Shown: one piece after another, positions 47,201 to 57,561 of the stretch | How positions within the stretch are numbered: position 1 is the first letter of the stretch | Layout of the letters: each line of letters opens with the position of its first letter | The notes under the pieces: generated by a model | The model's input: only the letters and a program-made list of their open reading frames with translations | The model's database searches: none | Told to the model about the DNA's origin: nothing | Assembly: GCF_001659605.2 (NCBI RefSeq) | Contig: NC_035173.2 | Span: 10,993,065 to 11,057,064 of the forward strand | Length of the DNA: 64,000 bases | From: Manihot esculenta | Lineage: Eukaryota > Streptophyta > Magnoliopsida > Malpighiales > Euphorbiaceae | Reading direction: 5' to 3' | Program-made: the position numbers and the translations under genes

Positions 47201-49213
47201 GACAAGGTTGGTCCTATCTTTAACTTGATATGGGTAACACATACTTTCTGTCTACTATAGTCCTACATCTGAAGTCAAATTCCGAATTGATGGTTATTCA
47301 TCTTGATTCTTGATATCTCTGATTAGCTTTGTTCTTTTAGATATCCTCAATGAAGGGAAAATTCACTAACTGGTTGTTGGCATGGATGTTATGCATAGGT
47401 GAGGTATGTGATGAGATGTTTATTTGGTGACCCAAAGAAAGCTCCACCTCCATTGGTGAGGCTAAGTCCTGAGGAAACTGTTTCTTTCCTCTGGAAAGGG
47501 GAGGGATCACTTGTTGAGGAGCTTCTTCAGTGCATGGCTTCTCATGTGGAAGCTGACATGCTTAATGATCTCAAGTCCAAGATTCGTGCACGTGATTTAT
47601 CAGAATCTGATAACATTCAGAAAGAACTTCAGAAGTCATTGTTGTGGTGAGCAACGTACATACCTTCACTTTGTTCATCATGTTTATGCTTTAGTATAAC
47701 GTGAATTTCATGGAAATCAAATTCTTCTTCTGCAGGTTGAGGGATGAAGTCCGAGCTCTTCCGTGTACATACAAATGCCGTCATGATGCTGCAGCTGACT
47801 TGATCCATGTGTATGCTCATACAAAGTGTTTCTTCAAAGTTCAGGTGAGTCATTTTGATACTGGTCCTCCAACAGCTTTTATCTGCAACATCTTTCTTGA
47901 AACTATTATTTTCAGCACCGTATGTTCAAATGACTTCATGGTTAATTGCAGGAGTACAAAACTTTTACTTCTCCACCAGTTCACATTAGTCCGCTCGACT
48001 TGGGTCCCAAGTATGCTGATAAATTGGGAGCAGGTATCCATGAATATCGAAAGACATATGGTGAAAATTATTGTCTCGGACAGTTGATATATTGGCATAT
48101 ACAGACTAATGCTGAACCAGATTGTAGTCTGGCTAAGGCAAGTAGGGGCTGCTTGTCTTTACCTGAAATTGGTTCCTGCTATGCCAAGGTTCAGAAGCCA
48201 TCACAGCAGCGCATTTATGGTCCAAAGACTGTGAAGCTTTTGCTGGAAAGAATGGTAAGGCTTATACGTTTTGCTGCTTAGTAGTTTCTGTTGAAGATAT
48301 TCTTGTCCCCATCCCATCCCTGCCTTGGCTGAAACCGCCAGAGCACAACACCTGCATCTTTACAACTGTTGAATCTCTTTGCTCTTCTTGGATCACTTGG
48401 GAAAATTATCATGGAGAATGTTTCCAAACTTGTGTTTTTTTGGAACTTCCTTAGCACTCTGTTTGATAGGAGGTGTAGAGTTTAAGGTTTTTTAAAGTAT
48501 GGTTTTATAAGGTAAGGGTTTTCATGGTTTTTAAACTTTAATAATTTTTTATTGTTTGGGAATGAGATAAGATTTTTTAAAGTATTTGAAGGTTTTTAAG
48601 AGAAAACTTTCTCAATCCACCAATTTAGTGGGTTGAAATTGAAGGTTCTTAGAGGTTTTTAAAAACCTCCAAAAACAATCTTACTTTAAAAAACTCACTT
48701 TCTCCCAAACACATCAAAGTTTTTAAACCTTGAAAAACCCAATAAGAGTGTAAATAGAACCAACAAAATAACCTCCTCCCAATCAAAGTGTAAATAGAAC
48801 CAACAAAATGATGTTCAGGACACACCAGTGAAACCCTTTGGTTAACAAGCAACTTGTACAAACCTAGCCCAATCGTGTTGTACTTTCCTGGCTACACGGT
48901 GTGCTATGAACTCTCCCCAGTATCTTTGAATGTCCGAGTTTAGAAAAATTCAGCTGTGTCTAAGATGAGCTTTCTAATTTTTCTTAGTTATGTGATTAGT
49001 ATGGTTGCTTATCTGCTAGTGTCGTCATATTTACAGGAAAAGTACCCCCACAAGCCATGGCCCAAGGACCAAATATGGTCGTTCAAGAGTTGTCCGAAAG
49101 TTATTGGGAGCCCGATGCTGGATGCTGTATTGAGCAATTGTCCTTTAGACAGGGAGTTGGTCCACTGGTTGAAGCATAGACCAACAATATACCAGGCAGT
49201 GTGGGATAGATGA
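35272..49213 (+). CDS. ATXR3: ATXR3/SDG2-like histone H3K4 methyltransferase
   Basis: Nineteen coding exons join in phase: 35272-37654, 37875-37931, 38871-40061, 41752-42125, 42204-42740, 42827-42927, 43149-44196, 44301-44372, 45032-45142, 45226-45326, 46173-46272, 46386-46481, 46652-46819, 46930-47055, 47153-47206, 47399-47646, 47736-47844, 47952-48254, 49037-49213. Together they are 7,356 nt, or 2,451 residues, close to Arabidopsis ATXR3. The N-terminus MGDGGVACMPL is typical of the family. A Lys/Glu-rich and Arg/Ser-rich region with RERSPYG repeats follows. GYF-like segments lie at about residues 648-700 (WFYLDYFGMECGPSKL) and 1062-1110 (WYYFDGSGHERGPSSF), and an F-box/LRR-like stretch at about 1270-1400. 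The SET domain (about 1898-2025) has CHSCRPNC and EEITFDYN, and the post-SET cysteines are CLCGSQVC. The family deposits most H3K4me3 in the plant nucleus. All exon ends have GT/AG borders. Confidence 0.95.
37733..37812 (+). repeat. (GT)n/(GA)n microsatellite in intron 1
   Basis: A run of GTGTGAGTGAGTGAGTGTGT-type dinucleotides about 80 bp long, starting 79 bp after the intron 1 donor of the ATXR3-like gene. The intron is only 220 bp, so length changes here alter a large part of it. Confidence 0.95.
38059..38290. mobile_element. Probable hAT-type MITE in intron 2
   Basis: The ends look like inverted repeats: GGGTGTTAGGCATTG at the left, and CAATGCTAAACAGACCC at the right (complement GGGTCTGTTTAGCATTG). 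Inside are AAGTGCTTTT and AAAGCACC words that can pair. The size, about 230 bp, suits a MITE. An 8-bp target duplication is not clear, so the class is tentative. Confidence 0.5.
45773..46000 (+). repeat. Imperfect tandem duplication in intron 10
   Basis: A block with GAATGAATTCAGCTTTTCAT, AAGGTCTGGCAT, TCATATGTTTCTGCTTCA and GATTATTGTTTCTT recurs after about 122-130 bp, with around 85% match by eye. It lies inside the ATXR3-like intron just before the exon for the last part of SET. Confidence 0.75.
48468..48735. mobile_element. Possible MITE or small palindromic repeat in intron 18
   Basis: The left end CTCTGTTTGATAGGAGGTG and internal words AAGGTTTTTAAA, GTTTGGGA and their complements TTTAAACCTT, TCCCAAAC occur on both arms. 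The segment could therefore fold into a long imperfect hairpin. Exact ends and a target duplication are not clear. It lies in the last intron of the ATXR3-like gene. Confidence 0.4.
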
Positions 49214-50340
49214 AGGCAAGGCATTTGGGAAAGCTGCAGTAGGATATTGTTAGGCAACAACCACTTTGTACTATGTTTTGGAATGATTTCTCAATTTTAA
49301 GTTCACAGCTACCCCTTTTTGTGTGGGAGTTGGTAATCATTCCAAAACATCCAATTCCTTTGTGCTGCAATTCTCATTCTTATGTACAGTTCCTTTCTCA
49401 TTTCTCTTTGTAATTTGTAATTCATTACATGGTAGTAAAGCATTTTTTCCTGCTCTCTAATTTAAATGAAAAATATGAAAAGAAGCTAAATGCCAGAGCT
49501 TTGTGTTTGCTGAACTGTTGATATCTAAATTAATCTCGCCACAGTGCTTTTTATGACGGGTCCGCAATGGGATGGACGAAACTGTGGGTTAAAATCTGGG
49601 GAATTCAATTCAGACGAATCTGTGCAAGAATTTGTTTTCTTAAATTAAATAGTTAAATAGTGGAGATACTTAAATTGAATTATGAAAAATTGTAATAAGT
49701 TTAATTATGAAAAATTGAAATGAATATATTCATCTTAATTATCAGATTTAAGCCTTATGCCTATTGGAAGTTACACCTTTTATAGAGAGCTTAATGGTTA
49801 ATTTTATTATTATATGTTTATTAGAAAGCTTAATTCAGTTAATCTATTTTTTTTAAAATGCAAATTAATCAGAGTTTGAGCTAATTCTACTATAAAATCA
49901 AAAGTTTCGAATTGATATATATATATATATATATTTTTTATACATTTCTTGACATAAAAACTCAAGATTTGACCTATGAATCTTGTTCCTATAAATAACC
50001 ATTCTATTGAGGTTTGAACAACCATTCGATTGAGGTTTGTTTCCTTAGATGCTTGATCTAGTTGAGATTGAATTGCATCTTTTCAAGATACCTGATGACT
50101 CAGATTGTTGGGTCTTAAAGTTGCTTACTTAGACATTCTCAGGAATTACCGTTTCGACTCTATATACTAGTGGAAATGAGGTTTTCTCTATTGCTGTTCT
50201 TGGAGTTATTCTGTAAAACCAAAGAATAGGAAGTAATTCCTTGAGTTAGATGTCTTTACCTTTATCAAGCCTTTTCTTCAATCTCTGGAGGATTATCCTA
50301 TTTGTAATCTCGGTCATGCCAATGGTCTGTGCTCCTTTTG
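49214..50340. other. 3' flank of the ATXR3-like gene and AT-rich spacer
   Basis: The 3' untranslated region should end at about 49430-49500; AATGAAAAATATG near 49465 is a weak poly(A) signal candidate. Beyond it lie AT-rich DNA and an (AT)n run at 49916-49934. No gene is seen before the decayed minus-strand pol at 50.35 kb. Confidence 0.55.
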
Positions 50341-50349
50341 TGTCCTGCA

Positions 50350-52298
50350 TCATTGTAGGCTAGTAATATCCTTGTCTGAAAGCTTATTGGGCAATCGTTC
50401 GAGCTCCTTCGTGGCTTCCACAGTCCCTTTCATGAATATCATTGAGGATGCTCTTGCCATCCTCTTTCGATATACAACACAGTTATGGTTGGGTTGAGTA
50501 TCTCCTGTACAACAACTATTTATTAACACATATCTAGAAGATTTTCTTATTACCTGTTTGCCTGCTAAGTCATCAATTGGTAACTCATCCTCTATCAAGA
50601 ATCTATATACTGGAGTCGTCCATGTGTTTGCTACTTTAATTGTAAGTCATTATAAATAATTGATTTGCATATACCTATTTCTTTGATGATTTGAGTGCCA
50701 TGATCACTGACTTATACTCGACTGTATTGTTTGTGGCGGTAAATGTGAGCTTTGCTGTGTACCACAGTTTAAATTCCATCTGAATATGCAAAAGTATTCC
50801 AAACCTAGAACCCTTGGCTCCACAGGCTCCGTCTGCTCAAACTTGCTACTCATCCACTATGGGATCAGAAACTTCAAGCGGTGGCATCATCTTTGTGACA
50901 AAATTAGCTAAAGCCTGTGCTTTCATCGCACTTCTTGAAACTTACCTGATGTCATCGACTGATAACATGACGGCCCATGTGGACAGTAGCCTTGAAAGTT
51001 CTGGCCTATGGAGCACTTTTCAAAGAGGAAAATTTGTCCTTATCTCAATAGTGTGAGACTTGGAAAAAGGTCATAGTTTTGTTACCGACATCATAACTAT
51101 GAAAGCCAGCTTCTGCAGAGGGGGCAGTTCAACTTTGCCTCTTTCAGGATCTAGCTGGCGTAAAAGACTAGGCTCTAGGCTCTAGTCTCCCCAGTCTTCT
51201 CGTACAAGTACTGAACTTATTGTTTCTTGCATTACAGATAAGTATAGAACCAAAACCTCATCTTTAATGGGCGAACTTAGCAAAGGAGGGGATGACAAGA
51301 AAAATTTTAAATTTTGAAATGCCTCAATACACTCTTCCCCAATACAAATTTATTTTTCCCTTTTAATGCTTTAAATAATATGAGACACTTCTTGGCCGAA
51401 CATGATATGAATCGCCCTAGAGTTGTCACCTGCCCATTTAATTTTGAATACCATTAATGCACTTAGGTGCTTCCATGTATTATATTATTTTAATTTTTTT
51501 AGGGTTAGTCTCTATGCCTCTTTCAGAGACTATGTACCCTAAGAATTTACCATCTTTTATCCCAAAAATGTATTTTTTAGGGTTGAATTTCATACCTACT
51601 TTATCTAACACATTGAAAACTTACCACCATGTTATCAGCGTACACCTCAATCGTGGTTCTGACCAAGTATTTGAAAATCCGGACATGAGCCTTTGACAAG
51701 TTGTTCCTGCTTTCTTTAACCCAAAAGGCATTACCTTGTAGTAAAAGACCCTTCATCTATGATGAAGGCAGTCTTCTTGGCATCTTTGGGATTCATAAGG
51801 ATTTGGTGATATCCTAAAATTGCATCAAGGAAAGAAACCACCGCATAACCCGAGATAAAATTTACCAATCTGTCTATCGATGGGAGTGGATAATAGTCCT
51901 TTGAATATGCTTTATTTAGGTTGGTGAAATCTACGCACATTCTCCATTTTTCATTTGATTTTTTGACTAGTACAACATTCACAAGCCACGTGAGGTACTA
52001 GACCTCTTTTATTAAACCTGCACTCAAGAGTTTATTAACTTCTTCCTTAATTACCTGCTGCCTCTCCGGAGCAAACTTCCTCTTTTTTTGCTTGATCGAT
52101 TCAATTGAGTCATCTATAAACAATTTATGGGTGATTAGGCTCGAGTCTGCACCTATTACATCTTCAAGATACCATGCAATGGTTGTTATTTTGCACTTTA
52201 GTAGTTTCACTAATTCATCTTTTATTGTACTACTTAATGCAGTTCTAAAAGTACCTTTTTATCTGCTTCCAAGAGGACCTCTTCTATTGGGTCTGTTG
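50350..52298 (-). pseudogene. pol remnant of a second Tat-like gypsy element (RT to pre-integrase)
   Basis: Read leftward: the RT approach (SIKQKKRKFAPERQQVIKEE, NKLLSAGLIKEV, about 52000-52130), then RT motifs NVVLVKKSNEKWRMCVDF, YYPLPSIDRLV and FLDAILGYHQI (51760-51980). An RNase H end follows (TFTATNNTVEYKSVIMALKS, about 50670-50750). Last is the RNase H to integrase spacer (DELPIDDLAGKQVIRKSSRY, 50520-50600). These fit the Tat lineage. Stops and frame changes occur throughout, and the YVDD block is not readable. The same gene continues at 63405, on the other side of the inserted chromovirus. Confidence 0.8.
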
Positions 52299-52481
52299 TG
52301 TAATACCCGGCTAGACTCCGGTATCGGAATTCCTACCGTTCGGTGGAATCTCGGATGTCGGAGACCTCTAGAAGGATAGAACCATGATTTCATAAAATGT
52401 TTTAATGTGTTTTATGGTTTTAAGCAAGATGGAAATGAGTTTTTTTTTTTTTACATTAAAACAACCTTGGAGAAAAACCCA

Positions 52482-52626
52482 GGTTCGGCCGCCGAACCTC
52501 AAGTTCGGCCGTCGAACATGCATGCATTTCGGGTGTGCCTTAGGCCCCCGAAGGCATAAGTGAGGGAAGTCCAGGTTCGGCCGCCGAACATGGCATGCAT
52601 GCGGAGGCACATTCGGCCCCCGAACG
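52482..52626. repeat. Cluster of GC-rich inverted repeats upstream of the LTR TATA box
   Basis: Contains GGTTCGGCCGCCGAACC at 52482-52498, an 8-bp perfect inverted repeat with a 1-nt centre. Variants TTCGGCCGTCGAAC, TTCGGCCGCCGAAC and TTCGGCCCCCGAAC follow within 150 bp. The TATA box begins 17 bp downstream of the cluster. The cluster recurs at the same place in the other LTRs of the family. Confidence 0.9.
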
Positions 52627-52642
52627 TGGCCTGGCCAGCCAC

Positions 52643-52650
52643 TATAAAAG
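52643..52650 (+). promoter_or_regulatory. TATA box of the chromovirus LTR
   Basis: TATAAAAG within GGCCAGCCACTATAAAAGG. The same context is kept in the 3' LTR (61555) and in the solo LTRs near 12060 (TATAAAAGG), 28933 and 20210 (complement). Transcription should begin roughly 30 bp later. Confidence 0.75.
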
Positions 52651-53163
52651 GGTCCCTTAGCCGAAATGGGCGAGCTTTTCTCCCCATTTTCGGCCAAGGT
52701 GAGCTCTCCGCCGTTCCTCACCAATCTTTGAGTTCTTCCTTCAGATCTTTCAAGCTTTTCACTAGTTTTCATCTTGTTTTGAAGATTTCCAAGTTTTGAG
52801 CAAGTTTTGAGCTTGGAGACCCAAGGAAGTTGGAAATCTCCCATCTCCAAGTTTAGGTCGTCTCTCTCTCGATCTTCAAGAGGTAAGAGCCAATCTTAAG
52901 CTCATTGCATGTTTTAAGTAAGCTTTGAGTAGTTTTATGGGGTAGAAATGCATGTTAGGTTATGTTGGAGTTTATGTGTTAATGTTGTGTTTTTGAACAA
53001 TGTGGATTGCCAATGCATGTTTGATGTGTTGTAGATGAGGTTTTAGGTAGTTTGAGACCCCTAGGAGCTTGTATGCATGTTTTGGTTGAGCTAAATGCAT
53101 GATGGTTTGAGTTAGAGGCATTTGTGCATGTTTGAACCAAGTTTCTGCCCTTTGGGAGAAACC

Positions 53164-53406
53164 AGGTTCGGCAGCCGAAAGGACTTTGGGCCGCCGAACC
53201 CTCTTGTGGAGGCAGCATTCGGCTGCTGAAGCTTGCCCCCGAAAGAGGACTTTCGCCTCTGTCTGGGAGTTTCGGCTGCCGAAAGTGCCGCCGAACATGC
53301 ATGAGTTTCGTCTCTGTCTGGGAGTTTCGGCCGCCGAAGGTGCCGCCGAGCCTGCCTGACTTTCGGCTCTGGAGGGACTTTCGGCCGCCGAACCTGCCGC
53401 CGAAAG
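53164..53406. repeat. Second cluster of TTCGGC/GCCGAA motifs in the LTR
   Basis: About ten TTCGGC, CCGCCGAA and GCCGAAA words in 240 bp, many as TTCGGCNGCCGAA pairs, downstream of the presumed transcription start. The same second cluster is present in the 3' LTR (62078-62268) and in the two long solo LTRs. Confidence 0.88.
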
Positions 53407-53825
53407 TGCCCTGTCCAGCCTTCCTTTACATGTTTTTGCATGATTGTTTTGAGGTGTTTTAGGGGGTTTTTGGGGGATGTTTTTAGAGTTATGTTCTAGT
53501 TGTTTGGTTCCTCATTTGAGTCCACCTGTGTAGGTTCGGACCTGAGGAACCGAGGACCCCAGCAGTGAGTCAGCTGCTTCAGTCACTGTCAGAGCTAGCT
53601 AAGGTGAGTAGAATAAACCTTTACGATTTAAATTAAATAAAGGGAAAATTACTTTTTAGTCCCTCAGGTTTAACGTAATTAACACTTCTGTCTCTCTATT
53701 TTGGCGACCCAACACTTAAGTCCCTCACTTTCTCTTCCGTCCAAATTCGCAGTCCTTCCGTCCAAAATAGCCATTTGGGACACGTGAATTGACAAAATTA
53801 ACCCTCACTAAACCCAAACCCAAAT

Positions 53826-54058
53826 ACCCCTTCTTCTTCTTCTCCTCCTTCTTCTCCTTCTTCTTCTTTCTTCTTCTTCTTCTTCTTCTTCCTACCCTCT
53901 TTTCTGCAACTTCTTATTCTTCTTTTTCTTCTTCTTCTTCTTCTTCTTCTTCTCCTTCTCCTTCTCCTTCTCCTTCTTCTTCTCCTTCTCCTTCTCCTTC
54001 TCCTTCTCCTTCTTCTTCTTTCTCCTTCTTCTTCTTCTTTTCCGGCTACTCTTACTCT
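53826..54058 (+). repeat. Polypyrimidine (TTC/TCC)n tract inside the MULE
   Basis: More than 200 bp of CTT and CTC trinucleotides. The frame across it encodes only Phe/Ser/Pro runs and is not called as a gene. Such tracts can form triplex structures; that is general knowledge, not something shown here. Confidence 0.93.
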
Positions 54059-54479
54059 TGAGACATGCAGTTTAATTTGTTTGCTGTCCTATGTAACAAC
54101 CATTAAGAACCCAATTGCATATGGAAGTTTCTATGTGCATTTACGTGTATGTGTCCCATAGAAGGGCCATCAAGAGCCCAGCAGCATAGTTCAATTAAAA
54201 CCAACAGAAAGATAACAAGGAGAATTAAATTCCAGAGCTCCAAATTCCAAAATTGGAAACCCAGAACAAAATCTAATACAGTAACTGTTGGGACTTCTTA
54301 AACAATATAAATTACGAACATAAAAACCATTACACAAACAAAGAAACCACAGGAAGACGTTAATCTTTTTTACATTTCCAAATACGGAAACCCAATTGAA
54401 TATCCATACCAACCCCAAGAATACCAACAATAGAAACCAAACAAAAAACCCATAATTCAAATCACGTAATTACGCAAAT

Positions 54480-54700
54480 ATAACAACAAAATTACCCAAC
54501 AAGGAAGGGATTGAAGGTTCCCTGAACAGGGAAATCGACGACTCCACCAACAGACTGCAGTATTCTACGATGTCTAAAGCCATCTCGCATTTTGAGCTGA
54601 TTCAACTCAAGCCTTTGACGGGGAGGAATCCCTCTCTCAAGAGTAAGAGTAGCCGGAAAAGAAGAAAAAAAGAAAAGGAATTTCACATTAAGAGAAGGGT
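54480..54700 (-). pseudogene. Possible captured host exon inside the MULE
   Basis: On the minus strand a 64-codon frame reads [31 protein letters not shown] and TFNPFLVG. It then meets a GGTAATTTTG donor-like site, followed by AT-rich intron-like sequence. This looks like a first exon plus the start of an intron picked up from a host gene, as in Pack-MULEs. I do not recognise the gene. Confidence 0.4.
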
Positions 54701-55847
54701 ATTTTTGGAAAAATTATCACCTCTCACTTTTGACTTTTTGACCAAACGGTTTAAATGGACGGAAGGACTATGAATTTGGACGGAAGAGAAAGTGAGGGAC
54801 TTAAGTGTTGGGTCCCCAAAATAGAGGGACAGAAGTGTTAATTACGTTAAACCTGAGGGACTAAGAAGTAATTTTCCCTTAAATAAATTACAAGTTTTGA
54901 GCATGATCATGCATCATGAATGCCATGTGATGAATTAGGTTGTATGCATTAGAATTCACGAATATGTTGTATTGCATTTATGATGTTGATGTGGATTGGT
55001 TATTGGATGATCCTTTAGTCCTCATATGATATGATGATGTTACGGCATGATACGGTATGGAAGTCCAGGTTGTACCCATTCTACGTCCCTGACACGATGT
55101 AAGAGAAAGTCCAGGTTGTACCCATTCTACGTCCCTGGCACATTGGAATGCTATGTTATGTTATGTTAAGAGAAAGACCGGTTGACCCATTCTACGTCCC
55201 GGCACTTTGGAATGTAGAGGACTATTGGTGACAATACCATCCGAGATGTGATTTGTTGTGATGTGTTGCATTACATGATGGCATGAGATTTTAAATGTTT
55301 TATTATTCTGCTCACTGGGCTCTAGTAGCTCACCCCTTTTCCCTAATCCCCCAGGATTGCAGGTACGGGCTAGGCAGAGAAGTCAAGAAGAGTAAAGTCA
55401 TGTGTTGTAATAGATAGAAAGTGGACATGATAAATTGTATAATAATGTAATGTTATGATCGGTTATGATATGTATAAAGATATTGAGGATTATAGTTTGT
55501 GGTTGACCCTATGTGTATGGTATCCCTTTTATTACATGATCTCAGATGATTTTGATGTAGATGTTAACCAACTCAACATATGTACGTTGCCCGTTGGGGC
55601 ATTGATGAGATCCCACAGAGAGATCAATGTTTACAGTATGTTTATGTTCAGTGCATGCACAGGTTGAGTTTGGTATACGCGAAAATGTATGAAAGAAAAG
55701 TTTTTAATTTTTATGTATATTGTGGATCATGTATGGGATTAAACAGGTTTACAGGTTACATGTCAGGCTTGCTACGGGTCCCGGCGGCCTTAAGTCGACC
55801 CGGATCCTAGCGCCGGTAGCGGTCCGAATTTTCGGGTCGTTACAGAA

Positions 55848-55860
55848 TGGTATCAGAGCC
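55848..55860 (+). other. Primer-binding site, initiator tRNA-Met
   Basis: TGGTATCAGAGCC begins three bases after the TTACA end of the 5' LTR (GAA between). It is the complement of the 3' end of initiator tRNA-Met. Confidence 0.95.
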
Positions 55861-56105
55861 CTAGGTTCATATGGTCGGACCTAGAGTGTCGGGCTCATAG
55901 AGGTTATAGTAGGTCAAGCACAATAGGAAGATCATGTCCACTAGGATAGGATGTGGAGTCCTGTCTTGTTTGATGATGTGAAATGCCATGATTCTATACA
56001 TGTGCATTAATGTTATGATATGTATGTGATGAGGGTTTATGTGTGCCCACATGAACCATATGATGCTAATGTTTGCTTGCTATGTGCTGGTTTTCAGAAA
56101 ACAGG

Positions 56106-57561
56106 ATGAGGGGAACTCGTCGATCATCAAGATTGACTAGAGTGCCACTTGAGGATGAGGGCACGAGCGCCCGTCCTCCTGCATTGCCTAGGGCAATGTC
56201 ACGTAGATCAAGCAGAGAAAGAGTGTCAAGGGACCCTAGAAGGTCTTTTGATGCTAGCAGAAGGGGGACAGATAGAGGAGGAAGTTCTTCAGATGTGAGG
56301 GAGGTTATGGAAGAGGACCAGAGGAGGGATGGGAATCTGGATGTTAGCATGACGGAAGAAGGGACAGGGGAGTCACAGGGAGGCGTTCAGGCCTCGGGGT
56401 ATGGTTTTCCACCCCATTATCCACCCTTTCCACAGGGTTCAGGGTATCCGATGGGAGGCACGTCGGATTACTCCAGCTTTAGCCCCACCCTACCTACATG
56501 CCTTATCCACCTTTCTATCCACCTCAGCCACAGTACCCAGCTTATCCACCCTCACCCTTTTATCCTCACCCTGCAAACCCCACCTTGGGGAATGCTGCAC
56601 CCCCACCTCCACCACCTACAGAACCAGCAGCCCTAGTTACTCAACCTCCTAGATCTAGCTCAGCCAGTGGGAGCAAGGTCAAGATGACTGACTACATGAA
56701 ACTGGGTGCTCCTCAGTATGAAAAAGGGGATGACCCATTTGTGTATCTTGAAAGGGTTAAAGTGATTACAAATGAAATTGGGCTGATGACAGTAGAGCCA
56801 TTCAGATGGCAGGGTTCACGCTCAAGTGCAAGAAGGCGCGAGAGTGGTTCAAGAATTATGTGAACCCGAGAGTGGACAGCATGACTTGGGAGGAGTTTGC
56901 AAACGAGTTTGCAGGATGGGCTTTTCCCGATAGTTCAAGGGAGCTGAAGATGATAGAGTTTGAGCAGTTGAGGCAGACAGATGAGATGAGTATAGAGGAG
57001 TTCACAGACAGGTTTTTGGAGCTGTTGCCATTTGCAGGGCAAAACCTTGACACAGACCAGAAAAGGTCAAGGAGGTATATCATGAAACTCCACTCTAGAT
57101 ATTGCTTCTTGATCCAGTCAGCAGATAGGGAGAGCTTCCATGCCATAGTGGATATGGCCCGGAAAATGGAGGCCAGTGCCATCATTCAGGGGACAGTTAA
57201 ACAGTCAGTGGCACAGCCTTATGGTTCTAAGACCCCAGGCTCTTCTTCTTTTAGTGCAGCAGCTTCAGGTAGCAAAAAGTGGAGTAACACCACTAGGAAG
57301 CCCAAGAAGAACAAGTTTTGGAACAAGGTTAAGTCCAGTCTGGGACTAGGGAGTGGCTCAAGCTCTAGTGCTGATAATGCAGTTTGTGCAAAGTGTAGTA
57401 GACCACACAGGGGAGCTTGCCGGGCTGGGACAGCAGCCTGCTTCAGATGCGGGCAAGAGGGACACATGGCTCGGGAGTGTCCTAGGGCAGCTTTTGGAGC
57501 ACAGTCTCAGCAGACAGCTTCTGATAGTGTGGCTCAACCAGCAGCTCCAGCCGTGACTTAG
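56106..57561 (+). pseudogene. gag of the chromovirus, two frameshifts
   Basis: The ATG at 56106 opens a basic, Arg/Ser-rich N-terminus (MRGTRRSSRLTRVPL). The frame changes near 56490, before the Tyr/Pro-rich PYPPFYPPQPQYPAYPPS segment, and again near 56780, before the capsid core (FTLKCKKAREWFKNYV, WEEFANEFAGWAFPDSSREL, EQLRQTDEMSIEEFTDRF). A basic linker leads to CFRCGQEGHMARECP (CX2CX4HX4C), preceded by a CAKCSRPHRGAC motif. The frame ends at a TAG at 57559-57561. Pol follows in the same frame, so the family probably makes one gag-pol polyprotein. This copy cannot. Confidence 0.92.

Larger units (their letters stand above)
53642..54878. mobile_element. Mutator-like element (non-autonomous), 9-bp target duplication
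   Basis: Terminal inverted repeats of 123 bp (53642-53764 and 54756-54878) begin GGGAAAATTACTT and differ at about five positions. TTAAATAAA is duplicated at 53633-53641 and 54879-54887. The 3' LTR shows the empty site (AAATTAAATAAATTAC at about 62490), which proves the insertion. Long inverted repeats plus a 9-bp duplication define the Mutator superfamily. There is no transposase, so it needed one in trans. The interior has a CT-rich tract and a possible captured exon. Confidence 0.95.
52299..55844 (+). repeat. 5' LTR of the chromovirus, split by a MULE
   Basis: TGTAATACCCGGC to GGTCGTTACA, 3,546 bp. Subtracting the 1,237-bp insertion and its 9-bp duplication leaves 2,300 bp, against 2,211 bp for the 3' LTR. 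The rest of the difference lies mainly in a repeated GTCCAGGTTGTACCCATTCT block near 55060-55160, present twice here and once in the 3' LTR. Confidence 0.95.

Noticed and set aside
53112..53441. Minus-strand frames with RRPKVPPEPKVRQARRHLRR-like words in the LTR, also at 62.1, 61.4, 29.4 and 19.4 kb
   Set aside because: They arise from the GC-rich TTCGGC/GCCGAA motif clusters, and the frames differ between LTR copies, so no conserved LTR protein is indicated.
53789..54061. 90-codon frame rich in Phe, Ser and Pro
   Set aside because: It reads through the CTT/CTC tract of the Mutator-like element, which is open in this frame by composition.
55580..55810. 76-codon frame repeated identically at 63135-63365
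   Set aside because: The identity reflects the paired LTRs. It overlaps the LTR end and has no family signature.
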